Source: Ectocarpus siliculosus (Eukaryota; Sar; Phaeophyceae; Ectocarpales; Ectocarpaceae). From it: a stretch of DNA of 29,541 nucleotides. Below are positions 1-9,573 of this stretch, one piece after another (position 1 is the first letter of the stretch; each line of letters begins with the position of its first letter). The DNA is taken from assembly GCA_000310025.1 (NCBI GenBank), contig FN649752.1:1454302-1483842 (forward strand), given 5' to 3'. Made by a program: the position numbers and the translations under genes. The notes under the pieces are model-generated. The model was not told where the DNA came from and searched no databases. It was given only the letters and a program-made list of their open reading frames with translations.

Positions 1-150
1 TGGTGCCACCGCGCGCACCAAGTCAGCTATTTCGCACAAAAGTCGCCCAAATCAGAGGCAGGCCGCACACACGGCCGTAGAGGCGTTTTTCGAGCCTCCT
101 TGCAGTTTGCTCTCCTCGACGCCCGACGATACCTGCCTCCCCCTCGACAG

Positions 151-940
151 ATATGCGTGGGCAACGTTCTGCAGCCGGGCTCCGGCGCGCTCTCGAGCCG
201 CGTGGCGCAGGTGCGGGCGGGGATACCTCACACCGTGCCCCTCAGCACGGTGAACCGCCAGTGCTCCAGCGGGCTGCAGGCGGTCGCTCACGTGGCGGCG
301 GGCATCAAGGCCGGCCACTACTCCGTCGGAATAGCTGCTGGTGAGATTTATTCTGGGACGCGATATATTGTAGAAACACGAGTGGTGTGTCCGCTGGCGC
401 TGTGGATTCATTGTTAAGTTGTCCCGGACTCTCACCTGTGGATAGAGATGGAATATTCGGTGTAATTTGTAAGACAAAAAAATCACACTCACGACGTGGC
501 ACCGGTAAAAAGCGTCCGCCATCACACTTCCCGACAAGAAAAAAAGTGGCTTCTGCGGTTGCTCGCAGTGCGCCTCTTGTCGCTCGCGGCACACCTGCAT
601 ACTGCACGATGAATTGGGGTGATAATAACGTTCGCCCCTCTCTCGCGAACAGTTGTGGACTCAAACCAACCTGTGTGCACGCCTCGTCCATCCACCTCTA
701 ATCCCGCCCCTCGCCCTCACCGACCCCCCCCCCCCCCCCAAAAGTTGGCCACAACGCACGAAAAAAACGAAAGGGGTTGAATCCATGTCCCTCAACGCAA
801 TGGGGGGGGGGGGGGGACTGCCGCCGGAAAAAAACCCCAAGTTCATCAAGGGCGAACGAAAAGGGGCGGGGGTGCTCCTCCCCATGGGCATCACGAGCGA
901 GAACGTCGCAGCGAAGTACGGCATCACTCGCGCCGAGCAG

Positions 941-977
<37 letters not shown>

Positions 978-3900
978 TTGTAGTTAGCCTCGACCGAGCT
1001 AGCCGGGTGCTGACCAATGATTCGACGTCAGCCTTGTAGCGCGATGAAGAACGCGAACACGTTTTATTATCAAATCAAAGGGGTCTACTGACGGGGGGGG
1101 GGTACGGGAGTTGGACGACAGCAGTGTGCGTTTTTTTATTTTTGGCATCGACCGCGCTAAAAACCGGCTTGTGTGTGTGTTTTTTTTTTTTTTTGGAGAT
1201 TAGCACCCACCGCTGCTACAGGGCCAAACAAAGGAAACATGTCCAGTCTTAAGAGCGGGGGATGAAACTGCGGGCGCGCTCTCTAATCCGCAGGCTCCCC
1301 CCCCCCCGACAGGGGGGCGCCGCGGAGAGGTAAGTGCATGCATGTGTCCATGTGTGTTTCTTGTGGTAATATGGACCGCGCGGCTGACCCACGAAAAATG
1401 GGCGTCAGTTGTGCGGGACAATAGCAAGCGTGAGCATGGTTTCCAGTCCGCGGGCCCCCTTCGACCGGGGGTGGGCGGAAGAGACTGGTGTGGACACAAT
1501 CCACACTCCGGATCCAACGTGTTTGTGAAAGGAGAAGGCACTCTATATGCTACGCAGGACGCCTCCAGTGTCTGCTCGTGTGTGCCAAGCATAATTTACT
1601 CATACGTCACACGCTAACCCTGTCCACTCTACTGCTGTCTACTCTTATGTTCCACGCTACAGCTGTTATCTGCTCTCACGTTCCACCCTACTGCTGTCTT
1701 CCTTTACGTTCCACCCTGCTGTCTGCTTCTACGTTCCACACTACAGCTGTTTCCTGCTCTTAACTACTGCTATTGTATGCTCTTGCGCTTCACGCGCAGG
1801 ATGCCTTCGCGGCGGAGAGTCACGCCCGGGCTCACCGGGCCCAGGAGGAAGGGATCTTCGACGATGAGATCTTGCCCGTTCGGGTGGGTGGAATTATTTT
1901 ACTTTTTTCCACGCATTTCAAGCGACAAACGACAAACGGCGGTAGACGTACCGGCCGCCGTTTAGTATTGAGGGAAATTTGTGCACAAGAAAAAATGAAA
2001 AAGCTCCTGTGTGTGGCCTTCCTCTTTGTGTGACCCCGGCTGATAGGTAAGATCTAACGCCGAAAGGTTTGTAAACCGGCGCCACAATAGATGGGACGAA
2101 CACACACACACACACTGCCGACAGCCGCCTTTTTGGAACAATGTTCCTTTTTACCGTTCTTCTGTGTTGCCGCATGTATTTTCAATTTGTCATGCATGTA
2201 AGCGTACCCCTTCTAAGGGAACCAACCCTCAACCTCGCTGTATTCTTGGTGTTGTTTCCCCGCTGGTGCTGTCTCATCTCGTCGTCTACCGTCCACACAA
2301 ACCCTTTCTTCTGAGACTCTCTTGCTGCTGCGGTTTTATGCCTGTCAAACGAAAATCTGTGAATCTGGCGTATTTCCAGCAATTTTGACGCAAGCATGGT
2401 CTGTCGGCTTTTTTTTTTCACAAACAAATTGCCACTGCTTCCGGGGGGGGGGGACAGCCCATACACAAAACATCCCGAAGATGATCACGATTTGAGGCCC
2501 TTGTAGAATTTTTGTGTTGTTGTTGTTCTTTATGTCCTCGACTCGAGGGCAGAGTTGTTGTTGTTTTCTCGTTGCTGATGTTACCTCTTGAGATCGACAT
2601 TCTAGCTTCTGTCGCCCGGTGGCCGGGATACGCTGTTGTGCTCAGCTTGAAGACCAAGGAAGAGAGTCTGAAGGAGATTGCGCCCAACTGGGGTCTCACG
2701 AGAACGTAACAACGTCAAGACTCGTAGGTATTCATGTTTCGCTTGGGGTGGGGCGCGATCGGGGGAGAGCCGTTCGTGCTCGAAGACAAGCAAGGCCAAG
2801 GGGTTTTGTGCAGCCCATGCGGTTCTGCTGTCACGGCGCCCCTCTCAACACGCACGTCGCGCTCTTGCTAGTCGACCGGTCGGCTTGTCCCCCCCACTCT
2901 ATTCGCTTGCAAAAATGTATCTACCCACACAAGCCCCCCCCCCCCCCTTTTTTAGCCACCTTTGGGGAAGTAGAAAGGAACAGTAGACCATCCGCGATCG
3001 GTCCTGCGGGAACAATGCTCGGTGCTTTCGAGGACGCCTGGCCACTGGCCTAACAGCTAAATGATGCAAAACTTGAGTACGCCCCCCCCCCCAGTTCCGT
3101 CCCGGCATTGTAGGGATGCGAGGTCAACGGGGTAACAACTAAACCATGCAAAAACACGCGAATACGCCCTCCCCTTGACACCACGACTGGCATCACAGAC
3201 AACGGTCAAGGGCCCCGACGGTGCGGAGGTGGACGTGTTGGTGTCCCAAAGACGAGGGGGTGCGTGCGGGGACTACTGCGGCCAAGCTGGGCGGCCTCAA
3301 GGCGGTCTTTCAAGAAGGGCGGAACGACCACGGCGGGGAACGCGAGTCAGGTTCGTGGACGGAGACGACAGAAAAAATGCACGGAACAGAGTCACGGCAG
3401 CGTTATCCATTTTGTTGTCAATCAAGATACTGTACCCACATTTGGTGGAACCGGTTGTTTAGCCTGTCAATCTCGAAGCGTTCTTGTTGCTTCGTCGTCG
3501 CTCTAGATACGTTTTTTGTTGGAACAGGTTACGCTGTTGCGGATACATATAGAATCAATCTTGGTGGAGGAACCTTGAGAGAAACAGAGGGACAGCAAGA
3601 GAGGGCGGGGGGGCGGGGGGGGGGGGTGTACTCATACAGTAGTCGTGCATGCCGTAGTCGTTAGACCGTTGACCTCCCATCCCTACAAAGTCGAGACGGG
3701 GCACGCCGGGTTCTGACCGGACCAGGCGGGCGGAGACGGACAAAATGGTAGATGGAATGAGCATGCAGCCCGGTGTGATGAACGCAGCATGCCCCCTGAT
3801 TAAAAGAACGCACACGCAACCATTCAGCTCTTTGTGTCGACCGCACCCTGACCTTTTTCAGACACAGGAAATGTTCAAGTTTGCCAGTCAAACTGTGTCT

Positions 3901-6693
3901 CAACAGACCGTGTAGAAGTGGTGATGCTATCCCACGTCACAAAACGATTGGGTTCCCAACCCAATGATAGTCATGCTTCACGCGCAACGAACGCTATACG
4001 CGAGTATCCTCCCCACCCCCCCCCTATCCCTTCTTCTATCCCCCCGTCCACCTATTGCTGAAATATCGGGGCTAGCAAATCCCCCTCTATGCGCCGGGCT
4101 GACTAGCCACACCACATGTTCTGATTGGTCAGGTGAGCGACGGAGCGGCCGCCACCCTTCTGATGACGCGAGAGTCGGCGGCACAGCGGGGACTCCGTCC
4201 CCTGGGGGTCTTCCGCTCGTACGCCGTCGTCGGAGTCCCGCCGGAGGTCATGGGTGAGCCGGGTTTATTTTCTGTAGTGACCCCCTTGGGGGCCTCCCTT
4301 CATAGTAGCGGGATGGGGCAACAGTATGGGATGTGCAACTCTAGACGAATACATACGCCCCGTACGCGAAACCGTCAATTTAAGCCCCGTTTAGATATTT
4401 TGAGTCATAACTACGGGTATACAGTAGTGCATTGGTAACAACACTAGCTCCTTGTGTGGGGCAACAGTACAGACTAGAACAAACCTTCCTTGTGTGGCAA
4501 GTGAGCCTCCCGGGCCGATACAGAACGTCGGAGATGTACGCCGAAGGTTTTGTAGACTGGCACCAGGTCAGATTTCGACGAACACAAACACACACTCATC
4601 TTCGGGGTGGAGATCGGGTTTGCGTTACGACCAAGCCTCGCGGACCAAGACTCTTGGGAACGTTCGAAGCTTTTCACGTCTCGTACTGACTTGTCTGGTT
4701 TGGAAAAGCGGTTGTATTTTCTCTTGGTGGCTGCTGGTCTTGACGGAGTGAGATTGTCGACCCTCCCGCTGTCCGAGCTCCCACTGCAACGGGTTTCGTG
4801 TTTCCCCTTGTGCCCTGTTCTGTACCTCACCAACCAAGGTGTGTGTTGTGTTTCCTCCTGAGAAGTGGGGTTTTATGACGCTAGTTCCCTGCGTATGCAA
4901 GCAGTACGCACCTTTGGTTTATTTGCTCGAACCAACGGGAGCGGCCCCGCGACAGCGTTTCTTCTTGAGCAGGGGGCCTCCAACGACGATACAAAGGCGC
5001 CTGCTTTTGTTGTGCAAACCCACGAGTCTTGTGTTTCTCCCTCTGTATGTCTATTCCGTCGGTTTCGTCTCTGCCGCAGTTGCAGTGAGGGAGAGACTCC
5101 CATCGGCACCACAGCAGTCTAACGTTTTTTCTCCTAACAATGTGCATCCTGTGTGCTTTTGTGTATGTGTGTGTCTCTTTTCCTTTTTCCCCTGTACAGG
5201 AATCGGGCCAGCGGTGGCGATCCCGGCCGCCGTTGGCAAGGCTGGGCTCGAGCTCGGTGACGTTGACTTGTTTGAGCTCAATGAGGCGTTTGCCAGCCAG
5301 GCCACCTACTGCATTAAGGTCAGTCCTAAGAGAGGCACGGAGAATGGGCAGTGTGGGGGGGGTGTACTCATGTAAACGTATGCCGTAGTCGTGAGACCAT
5401 TGACCTCGCATCCCTCTCTACAATGCCGGGACGGAGCGTTATGCCGGTCCAGGCTACGTTTCACAAGGATCAACCAAAAGCTGGTCATCACCGTTGCGTT
5501 TGGGGGTGGGGGTGGGTGGGGGGGGATGGGCTTCACAGAGAACGAGACCGAAAGGCAGAGAGGGAGCGAAGGATAGAGAGAGAGAGATGTGGAGGACAGG
5601 TGTAGAAACGTTGTATCCATTGATTGGTGCACATGCAAGAGCAGAAGAGAGACGATCTGAGCGGAGGGAGTTATATCGTGCTGATCGTTAAACAGCGAGA
5701 ATGCTTGTAGATACGCTCTTCCAAACCCACCCGCGGAGGCAAGTCTACACAATTTGCACCTCGTCACAGCTGCCGTCCACGGCGGAAGCTCACACGCCTC
5801 CGAAGTCCAGGAGTTGGGCACCGAGATTCGACGCCTAAACTCGCAATCTCGCGGTCCTTCAAGCAAGATCCCCGTGAGCAGACGCACGGCGCCAGCGGAA
5901 CGGCTCGGGTGCGCTCATGTGCTTTTCTTCCATACTCCGTACGCTCTGGTGCTCTTGTTCGCGGAACAAGAGACGAGGTCGTCTGAGCCGTTCCACCCGT
6001 GCGTCTGCTCACGGAGCTCTTGGTTGTCGGACCGCGAGATTGCAAGTGTAGGCGTCGAATCTCGGTGCCCAACTCCTGGACTTCGGAGGTGTGTGAGCTT
6101 CCACCGTGGACTGCAGCTGTGGCAGGGGCAGTGTGAAACCTGCAATTCTGACCAAGGGCCTGAAAGTAGAAATTGTGTGATTCACCGTACAGAGTGTTCT
6201 GAACTACAAGAAACCCGCACGATACCCTATTGTCCGCAAGGTATTTCTTAAATCAGAGCGGCGACATTCGAAGGTGTACGGAATGCTTGCCATGCATGGT
6301 TGCATGTTCCGTGATGACTGGGCAGAGAGAGAGAGGGAGGGAGAGAGAGCGAGAAAGAGCGATGCGACCGAATCGACATCTTGTCGCCCGCTCCCCAGTC
6401 TCGCCACCCCCTTGTTATCCATCTTCGTTGTGTACCCTTTCTCTCTTCCTCTACCCCGTTCTCTCACCCCCCCCCCCCTCCCCCCCTTTCTGCAGGAGCT
6501 TGGCCTTGACGCCTGGAAGGTCAACCCCAAGGGCGGGGCGATCGCGCTGGGGCACCCGCTGGGCTGCACGGGGTGCCGGCAGGTGGCCACTCTGCTGTAC
6601 GAGCTCCGCCGGACCGGGAAAAGGTTCGGGGTTGTGTCGATGTGCATCGGGACGGGGATGGGGGCGGCGGCGGTGCTCGAACTGTGTTGCTGA
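151..6693 (+). CDS. 3-ketoacyl-CoA thiolase, peroxisomal type (5'-partial, 7 exons visible)
   Basis: This enzyme cleaves 3-ketoacyl-CoA with CoA in the last step of fatty-acid beta-oxidation. Exons read from family conservation and splice sites are 151-340, 774-940, 1800-1883, 3199-3350, 4133-4253, 5200-5318 and 6496-6693; the stop is TGA at 6691. Phases agree at every junction apart from the fault in exon 4. Exon 1 has the nucleophile motif [11 protein letters not shown]. Exon 2 has VESMS and [11 protein letters not shown]. Exon 5 has SYAVVGVPP. Exon 6 has NEAFASQ. Exon 7 has GHPLGCTG and the second active cysteine in [13 protein letters not shown]. The wording is closest to ACAA1/KAT2-type peroxisomal thiolases. 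About 340 residues are visible and some 80-100 N-terminal residues, including any PTS2 targeting signal, lie left of the window. Exon 4 reads in three successive frames because of two extra bases, so the gene is either mis-sequenced there or damaged. Function is secure; exact exon edges are inferred. Confidence 0.9.
941..974 (+). repeat. (GT)n microsatellite at a 5' splice site
   Basis: A near-perfect GT run starts at the donor of thiolase intron 2 (CAG followed by GTGCGTGTGT). Several alternative GT donors therefore lie directly downstream of the exon. Confidence 0.85.
1614..1790 (+). repeat. Degenerate pyrimidine-rich tandem repeat
   Basis: About five imperfect units of roughly 30-35 bp share the core ACGTTCCACCCTACTGCTGT. 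They end just before the acceptor of thiolase exon 3 (exon starts at 1800), so the array may act as its long polypyrimidine tract. Confidence 0.6.
2053..2117 (+). repeat. Dispersed repeat, copy 1, ending in (CA)n
   Basis: The stretch containing ACGCCGAAAGGTTTGTAAAC and ending GACGAACACACACACAC is echoed at 4538-4595. Both copies lie in thiolase introns in the same orientation. The family is not recognised. Confidence 0.5.
2946..3092 (+). mobile_element. LINE 3'-end fragment with oligo(C) tail
   Basis: The sequence from TTTTTTAGCCACCTTTGG to GAGTACG plus eleven C matches, in the same sense, the last roughly 140 bp of the LINE at 28592-29432. Shared blocks include GATCGGTCCTG, GGGAACAATGCTC, GAGGACGC and TTGAGTACGCCCC. 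It lies in thiolase intron 3 and is followed at once by a second related fragment. Confidence 0.75.
3093..3176 (+). mobile_element. Oligo(C)-tailed LINE-related fragment in tandem
   Basis: It contains TCCGTCCCGGCATTGTAGGG and ATGCGAGGTCAAC, the signature of the second subfamily seen at 3615, 5354, 9471 and 28050. It ends AATACGCCCTCCCC, only 22 bp before thiolase exon 4 (exon starts at 3199). Confidence 0.7.
3604..3730 (-). mobile_element. Oligo(C)-tailed LINE-related fragment
   Basis: On the + strand a G tract (3604-3626) is followed by TGTACTCATACAGTAGTCG, CATGCCGTAGTCGTTAGACC and CATCCCTACAAAG, ending near GGACCAGG. Read on the - strand it is the same element as at 9471-9573 with a C tail. 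It sits in thiolase intron 4. Confidence 0.75.
4538..4595 (+). repeat. Dispersed repeat, copy 2, ending in CA-rich tract
   Basis: Contains ACGCCGAAGGTTTTGTAGAC and CGACGAACACAAACACACAC, matching 2053-2117. It lies in thiolase intron 5. Confidence 0.5.
5354..5453 (-). mobile_element. Oligo(C)-tailed LINE-related fragment
   Basis: On the + strand a nine-G tract precedes TGTACTCATGTAAACG, then TGCCGTAGTCGTGAGACCAT, TGACCTCGCATCCC and CCGGGACGGAGC, ending GGTCCAGG. It lies just inside the last thiolase intron, about 35 bp after the donor. Confidence 0.75.
5765..6121. repeat. Long inverted repeat (foldback element or MITE-like)
   Basis: The left arm 5765-5906 and right arm 5985-6121 are reverse complements over about 135 bp with few mismatches. 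Matching blocks include CACAGCTGC at both outer ends, GTCCAGGAGTTGGGCACCGA and GTGAGCAGACGCACGG. A perfect 9-bp palindrome with a GCG loop sits in the centre at 5952-5972. No transposase or clear target-site duplication was seen. It lies in the last thiolase intron and would form a hairpin in the pre-mRNA. Confidence 0.85.
6325..6361 (+). repeat. (GA)n microsatellite
   Basis: An impure GA run in the last thiolase intron, upstream of the C/T-rich tract before exon 7. Confidence 0.7.
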
Positions 6694-7005
6694 TTTCTCC
6701 GGGAGGGGGGGGAGGGCAGGGTTCTCTCTCTCTCCCTCTCTTTCTCTCGGGTCCCTTTAGCTTCGCTGTCTTTGGCCTGGCTCCGAGCGGTTTTCAAGAA
6801 AATGGTAGGAGATGGGTTGTTGGGTTTTGCTGATTTCTCTGGGGGGGGGGAGTGCAGGCTTCTCTCTCTCGTGGTCTCTTCCTGTCTCTCTTTCTTTCTC
6901 TCTGTCTCTCTCAATGTCTCTCTCTTTTGGTCTCTCTTGCTTCGTGGCTTGGCTCCGAACCGTCTTCGCGCGGCAGGGAGGACATGGATTATTTGTTGGG
7001 TTTTT
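6688..7005 (+). repeat. Tandem duplication beginning at the thiolase stop codon
   Basis: The segment starting TGCTGATTTCTC at 6688 recurs at 6828. Each copy continues with a G run, a CT-rich microsatellite, TTGGC(C)TGGCTCCGA and a final GTTGGGTTTT. Copies are about 140 and 177 bp; the difference lies mostly in the CT tract. The first copy includes the stop codon, so the thiolase 3' UTR is duplicated. Confidence 0.7.
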
Positions 7006-8996
7006 GAGATGCGCGCGTGTTTTCTCTCGTGCCGTTTATTCCTGGTTGAACGCATGTCCGTACCGAGGAAAAGAGGTGGCTGTGTTGGTACATTGAGCCT
7101 GCTTTAAATAGAGATATTGTTGAGGACGTAGGAATAATCGACGGGAGGAAGCAAACAAGTGTGCAGGCGTCCGAAGATGAAAGCTTGGGCGTTGCGAAAG
7201 GGTGTGGTTTGTGGGTACAGAGCTCACACCTTCGGCGGTGCTTTCGGGATGTAAAACCACACAGAGAGAGCTCTCGTCGATCTCCAGCCGTGCTTTCGAT
7301 ACGGGGGTATACCGCCGTTGATTCTATTGATTGAGTTTTTAAGTTCGTTTTGCTGCTTTTGGGTGGGCACAGCAAAGGGGGAGCTTGTCTTGCGTGGTGT
7401 CATTTATCGTTGCCGTTGTAGTTCAGCGGTGCTACTTGTCAGCAAGGAAACGGGATGGCCGTGCCGATGTGGCCTCTCAGGTCAGCCCACTGCTTCTCTC
7501 TGTGCATGCGCTTTTCATCTAGGGTTGTAGCGGAAGGCGTTTTGTCTGTTTTCGCTGGTGTTGTTCGACACGAGTAGAGTATGGCTTCGTTTGTCTCGGA
7601 CCCCCCCCCCCCCCCGCCATTTTGGATGGATGACGAGAGAGCCGAGCACGCTACAGCAGTATCTTTCCAGCTCAGTCTCAGGCTGACGGCCATCCTCCTG
7701 AGTGGCTCGTTCCTTCGCTCTTAGAGGCTTGGCTTTCGAAATGTATGGACTATTTGGCCGGAGTGAGTTGTCGGAGGTGGAAGGAGGGATGAGTGACAAG
7801 GGCAGCCGCGCCGTTGTAGAAATGTTAATCTTGCGTGTGTTCTCAGGGTTTTGCCAAATTGTGTTGCGGCTGGAGTTGCGAAACGTCCGTCCTGTTAAAA
7901 ACCCTGTAGATACAGTGACATCCATCCGTAGCCGTGGGCTGCAGAGCACGTTGACAACACCGGTTCGCAACAGAACGTCATACATCCGTCCGGACTTTCG
8001 AAGGTCTGAGACAAGAAACTGCTGCATACGCCATGCCTACCGTTCTCTTCGTTCAAGGAAAAAACGGAGTCCATGATGATCGATGCCCCTTCGAGTAGAC
8101 ACCCCACCGCGCAAGCCTGGTCGCTACCTACCACACCGGGTGGTTAGTGCTCTGACCTCTCCAAAGACTGATACTGCCCTCTATCATACAAAAGTTTCAC
8201 AGGGCAACACACACAAAAAAAAAAAATCACGAAACAGACGAACCCGTCCAGTCGCGCGCAACACCTCGTCGTCAGCTGCCAGGACCCCCATCAACCCGCG
8301 CCGCTGCATGCGCACGCAAAAGCCAAAACTCGGGTTGGGACGGCAACACTCCAAAAGTTACCGATGTGGTGGTGTGGAGTGCGCGTCCTCTCCGTGGCGT
8401 CTAGGATTCAGAGACTTGCAGCGCTTCTCCGGATACACCGAACACGAACAGAAAAGAGGAAAGGTGTTTGTACCAACAAACGTAGCCAATCTACCAAGTG
8501 CTCATTTTGTACACGAACCCCGCAAATCGCTCCACTTCCACGCACCACCCACAACGCTAGGGTGCCGTTGCGGCTTAAAACTGCTTGTTGATTTTTGACG
8601 ACATGGTACAGCGGAGACGTATCACACACCCAATTCGACTACACGTAAAACAAAGCTCCTACGTCACTATTATCATAAAGAAAAACAATGCAATCGAACA
8701 CACACCTCCGCGTATCACTTGAGCAAGGACTTCTCACAAAGAGACTGGCCTCCTTGTGCGCAAATGCCCACACGGACGAACACCATGCCTTCTAGGCTGT
8801 AATATTACCCCGACTTTACGCCAACCTGAACCTCTCGAATGAGCTAGAACAGAGAGCCACGTTCGCCCTGGAAGCTACGCTTACAGCGGTGGCCACAACA
8901 AACTCGTTTTCAACACCAAGCACTTCAAACATACAGGACAGCAGTTCAAAACTATAACAATACACCACGCTTTTTTAGATTCGGCTCTTGTGCGCG
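7006..8996. other. Intergenic stretch, no gene recognised
   Basis: Between the thiolase 3' end and the PI-PLC gene I see only short open frames without family resemblance or compatible splice sites, a 15-C run near 7602 and poly(A) near 8217. It probably holds untranslated regions of the two convergent flanking genes. Confidence 0.5.
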
Positions 8997-9071
8997 CTAC
9001 GTTGCCCCGGAGATTTCCGGCGATGTAGCCGACTCTTCTTGTGGTTGGTCCCAAGAAAGGCCGTCGGTTCC
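8997..9071 (-). CDS. Possible alternative last exon of the PI-PLC gene
   Basis: On the - strand a TTTTGCAG acceptor is followed by an in-phase 24-codon reading (starts GTDGLSWDQPQ, ends ISGAT) and a TAG stop at 8997-8999. It would join in phase 0 to a donor at 9574-9575. Only splice logic supports it. The alternative is that the gene ends at the stop inside the retroelement at 9531. Confidence 0.25.
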   Translation of the reverse strand, partial: GTDGLSWDQPQEESATSPEISGAT

Positions 9072-9393
9072 CTGCAAAAGCACGGCAGCAGCAGCAGCAG
9101 CAGGTCAGGGTTTACAATCCATGCTGGTTGCAATAGAGACCAACACACCCAGGGGGTTGGGGTGTTCTTGCGATAGCAGTAATGGCTAAAGGGGCTAAAA
9201 CAGCCAGGAGCAATACCACCCAGTCCGCCTACCTAGAGTACGCAAGATTGCAAGAAAGAGGCGGCAGCAGAACTACGTAGGGACAGCAAGCAGCAACAGA
9301 GATGCACTTATGTGTACACCATGAGGCAGTGACCCAAAATGAATATGACTGTAAAGTCGGACTAAACTTGTAGAAGCCGATCTCAACCCATTT

Positions 9394-9446
9394 AGACTAG
9401 CCAGCAATTCAAACCATTAGACGAAATAGTCAGCGATGACTAGTCT
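9394..9446. repeat. Small imperfect inverted repeat
   Basis: AGACTAGCCAGC and GATGACTAGTCT are near reverse complements. The right half resembles the centre of the larger hairpin at 19913-19999, so it may be a decayed relative. Confidence 0.3.
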
Positions 9447-9470
9447 CACTTCGGCAGTCAGCCCCCCCCC

Positions 9471-9573
9471 TGGTCCGGTGAGAACCCGGCGTGCACCGTC
9501 CCGGCTTTGTAGGGATGCGAGGTCAATGGTCTAACGACTACGGCATGCACGACTATGAGTACACCCCCCCCCC
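9471..9573 (+). mobile_element. Oligo(C)-tailed LINE-related fragment abutting PI-PLC exon 2
   Basis: The best-preserved + strand copy. It runs from TGGTCCGGTGAGAACCCGGC through TTTGTAGGGATGCGAGGTCA and ATGGTCTAACGACTACGGCA to TATGAGTACA plus a ten-C tail. A second nine-C run precedes it (9462-9470). The tail touches the end of the PI-PLC coding exon. Confidence 0.8.

Noticed and set aside
7600-7616. C run as a further oligo(C) retroelement tail
   Set aside because: The flanking sequence shows none of the GAGTAC or GACCTCGCAT motifs of the family. Several other G/C runs (1089, 2443, 15126, 18850, 25300, 25606) were set aside for the same reason.
8083-8598. Open frame of 171 codons on the + strand
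   Set aside because: Basic, low-information sequence without family resemblance, splice context or codon pattern like the neighbours; long chance frames are common in this GC-rich DNA.
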